Part shown: positions 6,459-11,149 of the stretch, piece by piece | Position numbering within the stretch: the first letter of the stretch is position 1 | How the letters are laid out: every line of letters begins with the position of its first letter | Assembly (NCBI GenBank): GCA_005788205.1 | Contig: SXYT01000176.1 | Location: 1-11,149, forward strand | DNA: 11,149 nucleotides | Direction: 5' to 3' | Source: Actinomycetota bacterium | Lineage (GTDB): Bacteria; Actinomycetota; Acidimicrobiia; Acidimicrobiales; Ilumatobacteraceae | Made by a program: the position numbers and the translations under genes | The notes under the pieces: model-generated | Database searches by the model: none | Seen by the model: the letters and a program-made list of their open reading frames with translations, nothing else | Told to the model about the DNA's origin: nothing

Positions 6459-6656
6459 TCAACGGCCACGCCGTTGCCAACAAACATGGTGCCAGTGCCT
6501 GCGCAGGTCCGGTGCGTCCCGCGGGATGGTGACCGTGTTGCCGGTGCCCGCGGGGATGTCGCGGTTGCACCCGGGGCACACGTAGTCCTTCACCGTCTCG
6601 TAGGGCTGCATGCGCCGCACCTCGACCGGGCCGTAGAGGCCGTCCCAGATGTCCAT
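6459..6656 (-). CDS. Small zinc-ribbon-like conserved hypothetical protein
   Basis: The 65-residue product is basic and has no signal peptide or membrane segment. It contains CPGC (residues 27-30) and a later HWHHVCW (54-60), so the likely zinc ligands are Cys27, Cys30, one or both of the His residues and Cys59. Similar small actinobacterial proteins with RR..PY....YICPGC and APDLRRHWH..CW are known to me as uncharacterised conserved proteins, some labelled ATP/GTP-binding protein without clear support. The ATG is at 6656 and has neither a Shine-Dalgarno site nor a -10 box. It lies 24 bp after the stop of the small membrane-peptide gene, so the two probably share one transcript. It is convergent with yraN, with 3 bp between stops. 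Function is unknown. Confidence 0.85.
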   Translation of the reverse strand: MDIWDGLYGPVEVRRMQPYETVKDYVCPGCNRDIPAGTGNTVTIPRDAPDLRRHWHHVCWQRRGR

Positions 6657-6680
6657 TGCCGTGTCAACCGCGCCGGAAAG

Positions 6681-6791
6681 TCACCCGAGGAAGCCCCACA
6701 CCACGAGCAGTGCTGCCGCGGTGATCGCGGCGGCCACGAACCAGATGTCGGTCCGCCGGGGCACTCTCTTGCGTGTCGGGTCCAGTCCCAT
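6681..6791 (-). CDS. 36-residue single-span membrane peptide
   Basis: This gene encodes 36 residues starting MGLDPTRKRVPRRTDIW and continuing into a hydrophobic Ala/Leu/Val-rich segment (about residues 17-35), so it should be a tiny inner-membrane protein with its basic N-terminus in the cytoplasm. The start is supported by TAGGTT on the same strand exactly 6 nt before the ATG, the same leaderless pattern as at six other starts here. It heads a two-gene minus-strand unit with the zinc-ribbon-like protein. I recall similar short MGLDP-type peptides in related actinobacteria, but I cannot check this. Function is unknown. It could be a partner or membrane anchor for its downstream neighbour, but that is a guess. 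Confidence 0.7.
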   Translation of the reverse strand: MGLDPTRKRVPRRTDIWFVAAAITAAALLVVWGFLG

Positions 6792-6803
6792 GCGCCCAAC
6801 CTA
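6792..6803 (-). promoter_or_regulatory. -10 box of a leaderless promoter for the membrane-peptide operon
   Basis: TAGGTT on the minus strand occupies 6803-6798, followed by 6 nt and the ATG at 6791. It is one half of a divergent promoter pair. Confidence 0.6.
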
Positions 6804-6819
6804 CGGCGCGGACGGTGGC

Positions 6820-6832
6820 TAGCGTTGAACTG
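6820..6832 (+). promoter_or_regulatory. -10 box of a leaderless promoter for the Thr-rich surface protein
   Basis: TAGCGT (6820-6825) is followed by 7 nt and ATG 6833. The opposing minus-strand -10 box is only 16 bp away, so the two promoters overlap. Confidence 0.55.
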
Positions 6833-7510
6833 ATGCGCGGCCGGACCATGGGAACCATCCTCGGTGCGGCTGTTGCGTTGTTGATGGTGACTGCGCCGGC
6901 GGTCGTCGTGACCGCCGAGACCAGCACCACGACCACGGTCGACCCCGCGCTCACGACGACGTCGACCTCGTCCACTTCCACCACCACGACGTCGACCACC
7001 ACCACGCTCCCGTCGGCGGTGACCACAGTCCCCGAGGGGTGCGCCGGACCGCCGGCCGCACAGGCGGTTTTTGTGGGCATCGTGACTGTGATCGACCCGG
7101 TGTCGGCCACTTTCGAGGTCTCGCAGGTGCGGGCCGGCTCCCTGGAGGGGTATGCCGCAGGTGCATCCGTGGAGATCCGCTACGGCGCCGACGTGAAGTT
7201 CCTCGACGTGGGCACCACCTACATCGTCGGTGCGCGCCTCGACCCTGTGTCGCAGAGGCTGTCGTCCACCATCCGCGACTCGGCCGACCTGTTCGGCGGC
7301 AACGAGGTGATCGACGGAGGCGTCGAGTGCCCGTCGTTCGAGGAGTCGGCGCGCACGATCAACCTGGACGGCACCGGGATCGAGTCGGGCGTGTTCTCGA
7401 ACTTCCTGGGTGACCCCGTGCGGCTGTTCGCGGCACTGGTGCTGCCGGGTGCGCTCGTGCTCGTGGGGCTGGTCGCGCTCGTGTGGGTGCGACGCGGAAC
7501 GAGGCTCTGA
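6833..7510 (+). CDS. Predicted exported, membrane-anchored protein with Thr-rich linker
   Basis: I do not recognise a named family. The 225-residue product has a signal peptide or N-terminal membrane segment (about 1-28) and a low-complexity Thr/Ser linker (30-66, runs of TTTT). A compact domain follows (about 70-167) with two cysteines, Cys70 and Cys166, that could form a disulfide. After a short spacer there is a C-terminal hydrophobic helix (about 198-219) ending VRRGTRL. The domain pattern (AVFVGIVTVID, FEVSQVRAGSLEGY, VEIRYG, FLDVGTTYIVGA) looks like a small beta barrel of the NTR/TIMP-like kind, a tentative comparison. It is probably outside the cell and held by the C-terminal helix. 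A longer frame from 6773 exists, but ATG 6833 fits the leaderless -10 box. The next gene encodes another Thr-stalked surface protein. Confidence 0.85.
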   Translation: MRGRTMGTILGAAVALLMVTAPAVVVTAETSTTTTVDPALTTTSTSSTSTTTTSTTTTLPSAVTTVPEGCAGPPAAQAVFVGIVTVIDPVSATFEVSQVRAGSLEGYAAGASVEIRYGADVKFLDVGTTYIVGARLDPVSQRLSSTIRDSADLFGGNEVIDGGVECPSFEESARTINLDGTGIESGVFSNFLGDPVRLFAALVLPGALVLVGLVALVWVRRGTRL

Positions 7511-7622
7511 GCTGTCGCCCGTGTCGTGACGTCAGCAAAGCCCGAATTTCCGTATCATTCATAACGCAATCCGGATTGCGGCATTCGTGAGTCTCGCGAC
7601 GGGACATAGGTAGTATTTTCCC
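7511..7622 (+). promoter_or_regulatory. Intergenic region with 16-bp palindrome and leaderless promoter of the large surface-protein gene
   Basis: This 112-bp gap is richer in A/T than its surroundings. It holds TGACGTCA (7527-7534), the perfect palindrome CGCAATCCGGATTGCG (7565-7580), and TAGTAT (7611-7616) placed 6 nt before the GTG at 7623. The palindrome centre is about 50 bp before the start. No T-tract follows it, so an operator is as likely as a terminator stem. Confidence 0.6.
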
Positions 7623-10241
7623 GTGACGACAAAAGCTCCTGCGTCTCGACGGTCCTCCCGCAGGGGGCTCCGGTGGTTCTCCGCCTCGGTCGTGGCGGTG
7701 GGTGCACTTGTCTGCGCCGCAACTGTCTCGGGGGTCTCGGCCGCGGTGAACAACCCTGGTGTTGAGTTCAACCTCAGTGTTGCGGGCACCCTGTTGCGTG
7801 ATGGATCAACGGTCGACCAGGGGACCACCGTGAAGGTCGGTGCGAGCAGCCTCCTGAAGGAAGGCACCGGAAACCGCGAGCTGCGCGTCGGCCTTGACCC
7901 GGGATTCGTGTACCAGTCCGGCGGTGTGACGGCACCTGAGGGCTGGTCGGTGGAGTACTCCACCAACAACGGCACGTCGTGGGTGTCATCGGAGCCATCC
8001 CCGGCGTCGACGGTCACGGATGTCCGCGCCACGAAGGCAGCACTCGCGGCGGGGCCGATCGTCGCGGGGTCGCAGATTTTCTCGTCGGAGACGGTGGCCG
8101 CCATCCCGTCTGACACGTTCGCCGCATCGACGGGCGGCGACGGTTGGGACGTGTTCTTCTACGAGAACTACGTGCTCAACATATTCCACCACCAGTCGTC
8201 GTACGTCGCGCTCAACTGCCTGTTGCGCACGACCGGGACACTGTGCCCCGGGTTCAACGCCACACTCACCTCGGGTGCCGCATACTCGAGGTTCTCCGGT
8301 TACATGGCGGGGAACAGGTCCGGCGGGTGGGCACTCACCACCACCGGGAAGGTGTACGCGTTCACCAGCCAGGTGAGCAGCAGCAAACCGGGTGTTCTGT
8401 GCATCGACGTGACCACCGCTCCGCCCACGAACTGCGGCTTCGTCGCCCTGAGCACCGCCACGAACGTGAACGCGTACCAGTTCCTGTCCAATGCGGAAGG
8501 TGTGGGTGGCCGCCTGTTCGGTATCGAGACCGCCAACAACAAGTTGCTCTGCTTCGACCCGTCCACCAATGCCGCCTGCGTCGGTTCCCCCGTGTCCCTG
8601 GCCGGCACCACCGGGAGCGGGTACACCACCAGGGCCCACGTGTACCCTCTCGGTGACAAGGTCTTCGCATCGACAGACACCACCTTGCACTGTTTCGAGT
8701 CGTCGAACCTCGCGCCGTGTGCAGGCTCGTGGCCCGTCTCGTACGCCAGTCTCTCGTGGTCCTCCCAGACCATCTCGCCCGTTGCGCACATGAACACCGC
8801 CGGCACCATCAACGGCGTGTGCATGTGGAACGGCTGCCTTGATCTCACCGGTGCGAAACGAACCGGAGCAGGGTGGGTGAACCCCCACAGCATCACAGAC
8901 TGGTCTTCTTCTGCGGCGAGCAACCAATATTCAGGCCAGTACGGAAGATTCGAGGCCACTAACGGTCGGGCGTTCCTTCAGAGGGTGCTCCAGAACACGC
9001 AGTACTTCTACTGCTTTGATTACGCAACCGAAGCGGCATGTTCGGGATTCAACAATCAACCCCGATCGGGTGACACCTACACGTACGCGCTGAGGGCTGA
9101 CCCCAACAACCCGGCGTGCGTCTGGTACAACACCGACCCGGGAAAGATCGCGCTGTTCGACACCGTGACCGGCAGCCCGTCGTGCACCGGCAACCCAGTG
9201 GTCACGCTCCAGCCGTCGTCCTTCGCGCCGCGGTATGCCTGTTCCACCACCCGGGGCGTGGACGAGTGGACCCTGGTGAAGCTGAAGTCCGTGGCGGGCA
9301 CCGGCACGGCGTCCGGCATCACCCTGACGGTCCGTGACCCTCTCGGAAACCCGGTTGCCGGGTGGACCAACAAGCCCATCACCATCGGAACCTCGTACGA
9401 CATGACCGGTGTGGACGTCGGCACGTCCGGGTCGCGGCCCACGTTCAACTTCGCGTTCACAGGTGTGACCGGAGGGAACATCACGTCGGCGACTGTGTCG
9501 CTCGACTACATGGGCAAGGGGCCGGAGCTGTGCGTGAACACGGTCCTTTCGGCCGGAGGGTCGCTGTGCCCGATCATCAGCGGAACCTCCACGAAGTTCA
9601 TTGACTCCGTGGGATCTCCTGCGACCTACACCAAGAATCGTTCGCTCACGATCGGTACCGGCGGGGCGTGCGTCCAGAACATCGTCCAGATGGCGCCGCC
9701 CGGTCCGCCGCGGAACCCTGCCGGGACGCCCAGGTCGTCCACGACCGCCAAGGTGTCCTTCGACATCCCTGCAGACGACGGTGGTTCGCCGATCATCGGC
9801 TACAAGTACTCGATGGACAACGGGGCCACATGGTCCACAGTGAACGCCACGGTCGGCGCCGGCGGCAAGCTCGAGTTCGATCTGTCGTCGCTCTCCGCAG
9901 GTTCCACGTACACGGTGAAGCTGCTCGCGACGAATGCGATCGGAAGGAGCACCATCGCATCCGCATCAGTCGACATGCCGTTGACGTTCTCTGTTGCGGC
10001 GCCCACCACGACCACGGTGCCGCCCACCACGACCACGGTGCCGCCCACCACGACGACCGTTGCAGTCGCAGCCGCCGAGGTGGACATCGTCCCGGTCGCT
10101 GTCGTGAAGGCAGTGAAGGCCATTCCGCTGGCCGGTCTGCGCAACACGATTTTGATCGTGCTGCTGGCCCTGGCGATGGTCGGTGCCGGAGCGGTCTCTG
10201 TGGCCTTCGGTCGCCGGAGGAATTCCCGTCACCCGGGCTGA
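7623..10241 (+). CDS. Large surface protein with Cys-motif repeats, fibronectin III-like domain and C-terminal anchor
   Basis: I recognise no named function. The 872-residue product starts with a basic N-terminus and signal segment (about 15-41). A beta-rich domain follows (45-135), then an array (about 190-525) in which a motif like CFDxxTxxxCxG recurs with Cys at 199/208, 260/271, 310/319, 357/366, 400/405 and 464/473. A degenerate copy at 510-523 keeps only the second Cys (521). Spacing of 43-64 residues suits propeller blades. A second beta-rich domain spans about 545-685, and a fibronectin III-like domain about 692-785 (PGPPRNP, DDGGSPIIGYKYS, LSAGSTYTVKLLATNAIG). A (PTTTTVP) stalk follows (794-813), then a membrane helix (841-862) ending in RRR. 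There is no LPXTG. Its likely place is the cell surface, perhaps in adhesion or binding (inference). The GTG start fits a leaderless promoter. Confidence 0.92.
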   Translation: MTTKAPASRRSSRRGLRWFSASVVAVGALVCAATVSGVSAAVNNPGVEFNLSVAGTLLRDGSTVDQGTTVKVGASSLLKEGTGNRELRVGLDPGFVYQSGGVTAPEGWSVEYSTNNGTSWVSSEPSPASTVTDVRATKAALAAGPIVAGSQIFSSETVAAIPSDTFAASTGGDGWDVFFYENYVLNIFHHQSSYVALNCLLRTTGTLCPGFNATLTSGAAYSRFSGYMAGNRSGGWALTTTGKVYAFTSQVSSSKPGVLCIDVTTAPPTNCGFVALSTATNVNAYQFLSNAEGVGGRLFGIETANNKLLCFDPSTNAACVGSPVSLAGTTGSGYTTRAHVYPLGDKVFASTDTTLHCFESSNLAPCAGSWPVSYASLSWSSQTISPVAHMNTAGTINGVCMWNGCLDLTGAKRTGAGWVNPHSITDWSSSAASNQYSGQYGRFEATNGRAFLQRVLQNTQYFYCFDYATEAACSGFNNQPRSGDTYTYALRADPNNPACVWYNTDPGKIALFDTVTGSPSCTGNPVVTLQPSSFAPRYACSTTRGVDEWTLVKLKSVAGTGTASGITLTVRDPLGNPVAGWTNKPITIGTSYDMTGVDVGTSGSRPTFNFAFTGVTGGNITSATVSLDYMGKGPELCVNTVLSAGGSLCPIISGTSTKFIDSVGSPATYTKNRSLTIGTGGACVQNIVQMAPPGPPRNPAGTPRSSTTAKVSFDIPADDGGSPIIGYKYSMDNGATWSTVNATVGAGGKLEFDLSSLSAGSTYTVKLLATNAIGRSTIASASVDMPLTFSVAAPTTTTVPPTTTTVPPTTTTVAVAAAEVDIVPVAVVKAVKAIPLAGLRNTILIVLLALAMVGAGAVSVAFGRRRNSRHPG
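8217..9185 (+). repeat. Seven spaced Cys-motif protein repeats, propeller-like
   Basis: The motif is C-(L/I/F)-(D/E)-x(5-7)-C-x-G, as in LCFDPSTNAACVG, HCFESSNLAPCAG and YCFDYATEAACSG. Six copies have both cysteines, although the copy at 400/405 is shortened. The last (LFDTVTGSPSCTG) has lost the first. Spacing between copies is 43-64 residues, which is consistent with blades of one beta-propeller whose hairpins are stapled by disulfides. The structure is inferred. Confidence 0.65.
10002..10060 (+). repeat. 21-bp tandem repeat encoding (PTTTTVP)n
   Basis: Two exact 21-bp units (10002-10022 and 10023-10043) are followed by a third, diverged one. Each encodes PTTTTVP. The repeat forms the Thr/Pro stalk just before the C-terminal membrane helix, and copy number could vary without breaking the frame. 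Confidence 0.85.
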
Positions 10242-10252
10242 CGCCGTGAGTG

Positions 10253-10939
10253 CTAGGCGCTGAATGCGGCCGTGGCGCGGGCACGCAGGTCGTCGACCGC
10301 GTGCTTCAGGCCCTCCGGGTCGCGGTAGAGCGCGCTGCCGGCGATGAGCACGTTCGCCCCCGCGGCCGCCGCGCCGGCGATGGTGGAGGGGCCGATGCCG
10401 CCGTCCACCTCCACGTTCACCTTGTCGCCGAGGCCGCGCGCGGTGATCATGTCGCGCACCTCGCGGATCTTCGGCTCCATCGTCTGGATGTAGGCCTGCC
10501 CGCCGAAACCGGGGTTCACCGTCATCACGAGGACCATGTCGATGAGGTCGAGCACGTGCTCCACGACCGACGCCGGGGTGTGCGGGTTCAGCGCGACCGC
10601 CGCCGTGGCGCCCATGGAGCGGATGTTCTCGCAGGTGCGGTGCAGATGGGTGCAGGCCTCGGCGTGCACGATGAGACGGCTGCAGCCGGCCTCCACGTAG
10701 CGGGCCGCCATCACGTCGGGGGTGAGGACCATCAGGTGGGCCTCGAAGGGGAGCGAGGTGTGCTTGCGCGCCGACGCGATCACGTCCGGGCCGAAGGTGA
10801 GGTTCGGCACGAACTGGCCGTCCATCACGTCCCACTGGATCAGGTCGACACCGGCCTCCTCCAGCGCCCTCACCTCGTCACCGAGCTTCGAGAAATCTGC
10901 GGGGAGAACAGAGGGCGATATCTGGATCGGCGGCGTCAC
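10253..10939 (-). CDS. rpe: Ribulose-phosphate 3-epimerase
   Basis: Rpe interconverts ribulose 5-phosphate and xylulose 5-phosphate in the pentose phosphate pathway (cytoplasm). The product is a TIM barrel of 228 residues from GTG 10939, with ISPSVLPADFSKLG, WDVMDGQFVPNLTFG (36-50), HLMV, VNPGFGGQ, VEVDGGIG and AGSAL. The two catalytic aspartates (Asp37 in DVMDG and the one in VDGG) are present. The metal-ligand position usually filled by His two residues before Asp37 is Gln35 here. Upstream in-frame GTGs exist at 10948 and 10966. I chose 10939 because TAGGGT (10952-10947, minus strand) lies 7 nt before it and the resulting N-terminus is normal for the family. It is convergent with the surface-protein gene (11 bp) and divergent from the TRAM gene. 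Confidence 0.97.
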   Translation of the reverse strand: MTPPIQISPSVLPADFSKLGDEVRALEEAGVDLIQWDVMDGQFVPNLTFGPDVIASARKHTSLPFEAHLMVLTPDVMAARYVEAGCSRLIVHAEACTHLHRTCENIRSMGATAAVALNPHTPASVVEHVLDLIDMVLVMTVNPGFGGQAYIQTMEPKIREVRDMITARGLGDKVNVEVDGGIGPSTIAGAAAAGANVLIAGSALYRDPEGLKHAVDDLRARATAAFSA

Positions 10940-10952
10940 GCGGTTCACCCTA
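10940..10952 (-). promoter_or_regulatory. -10 box of a leaderless rpe promoter
   Basis: TAGGGT on the minus strand (10952-10947) is followed by 7 nt and GTG at 10939. The upstream GTG at 10948 overlaps this box, which argues against it as the start. Confidence 0.55.
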
Positions 10953-10985
10953 TCCAATGGCCGCACGGGCCCGACCGCCCCGCCC

Positions 10986-10997
10986 TACGCTGGAGCA
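10986..10997 (+). promoter_or_regulatory. -10 box of a leaderless promoter for the TRAM-domain gene
   Basis: TACGCT (10986-10991) is followed by 6 nt and GTG at 10998. It is paired divergently with the rpe promoter within 58 bp. Confidence 0.55.
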
Positions 10998-11149
10998 GTG
11001 AACGAAGGCCTCATCGTCAGGATCGACAAGCTCGTCGCCGGCGGTGACGGTCTCACCAGGCTGGAGGACGGCAGGGTCGTCTTCGTGCCCGACGTGCTCC
11101 CGGGCGAGACTGTCGAGATCTCCCTCGACACGAAGGCCAAGGACTTCGG
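10998..11149 (+). CDS. TRAM-domain protein, probable RNA (uracil-5-)-methyltransferase, N-terminal part
   Basis: Only 50 codons are in the window. The product begins NEGLIVRIDKLVAGGDGL and continues with RLEDGRVVFVPDVLPGE and VEISLDTKAKDF. This is the pattern of the TRAM domain that opens TrmA/RlmD-family enzymes, which use S-adenosylmethionine to make 5-methyluridine in tRNA or rRNA. The methyltransferase domain and any iron-sulfur cysteines lie beyond the edge, so the exact substrate cannot be told, and other TRAM proteins such as MiaB-like enzymes remain possible. In those the TRAM domain is usually C-terminal, which favours the uracil methyltransferases. The GTG start fits a leaderless promoter and places the TRAM domain at the very N-terminus, as expected. 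Confidence 0.85.
   Translation, partial: MNEGLIVRIDKLVAGGDGLTRLEDGRVVFVPDVLPGETVEISLDTKAKDF

Noticed and set aside
5614..6579. 321-residue minus-strand frame across rplS, DUF2469 and yraN
   Set aside because: Its product is Arg/Pro/His-rich without any family pattern, and the opposite strand holds conserved genes.
7986..8927. 313-residue minus-strand frame inside the large surface-protein gene
   Set aside because: The plus strand frame has a signal segment, ordered Cys repeats and a matching promoter; the antisense frame has none.
10125..10241. Possible sortase (LPXTG-type) signal at the end of the large surface protein
   Set aside because: The segment IPLAGLRN precedes the hydrophobic helix but does not match LPXTG or a usual variant; simple membrane anchoring is a better reading.
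9966..10835. 289-residue minus-strand frame overlapping rpe in another frame
   Set aside because: It is a frame-shifted reading of rpe with Arg/Gly/His-rich content and no family signature.
10250..11047. 265-residue plus-strand frame across rpe
   Set aside because: rpe on the minus strand is unmistakable, and this product is His/Arg/Val-rich shadow sequence that also runs past the TRAM gene start.
1..11149. Mobile elements, CRISPR arrays, tRNA or rRNA genes, defence or biosynthetic clusters
   Set aside because: No terminal inverted repeats with a transposase, no regularly spaced repeats, no tRNA-like cloverleaf and no characteristic proteins were seen on either strand by eye.

Overview
The window is GC-rich and densely packed. 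It looks like chromosomal DNA of a high-GC actinobacterium, most plausibly from the Acidimicrobiia. The evidence is the ftsY-ffh-rpsP-khpA-rimM-trmD-rplS-DUF2469-yraN gene order, the actinobacterial DUF2469 protein, frequent GTG starts, and several start codons placed 6-7 nt after a TANNNT box (leaderless transcripts). The lineage is inferred from gene order and protein style; no search was run.

Layout, left half (1-6455, + strand). The 3' end of ftsY is followed by a lipoprotein of unknown function whose C-terminus resembles I78-type inhibitor domains. Then come ffh, rpsP, khpA (KH-domain RNA-binding protein), rimM, trmD, rplS, a DUF2469 gene and a yraN-type gene. This is the usual protein-export, ribosome-maturation and tRNA-modification block. 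FtsY and Ffh form the SRP targeting pair; S16, RimM, KhpA, TrmD and L19 serve ribosome assembly and decoding. lepB and rnhB, common between rplS and DUF2469 in actinobacteria, are absent here. The yraN gene has no ordinary start codon at the right place.

Layout, middle (6456-6832). A short minus-strand pair encodes a 36-aa single-span membrane peptide and a 65-aa CPGC/HxxxC zinc-ribbon-like protein. It is convergent with yraN and divergent from the next gene across 41 bp.

Layout, right half (6833-11149). Two + strand surface proteins follow. One is a 225-aa protein with a signal peptide, Thr-rich linker, small disulfide domain and C-terminal membrane anchor. The other is an 872-aa protein with about seven spaced Cys-containing repeats (propeller-like), a fibronectin III-like domain, a (PTTTTVP)n stalk and a C-terminal anchor. 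A 16-bp perfect palindrome lies upstream of the large gene. The window ends with rpe (minus strand) and, divergent from it, the start of a TRAM-domain protein, probably an RNA uracil-5-methyltransferase.

I see no phage, IS element, CRISPR, tRNA or rRNA and no obvious defence system. The least explained parts are the Cys-repeat surface protein, the small membrane/zinc-ribbon pair, the yraN start and the lipoprotein inserted between ftsY and ffh.
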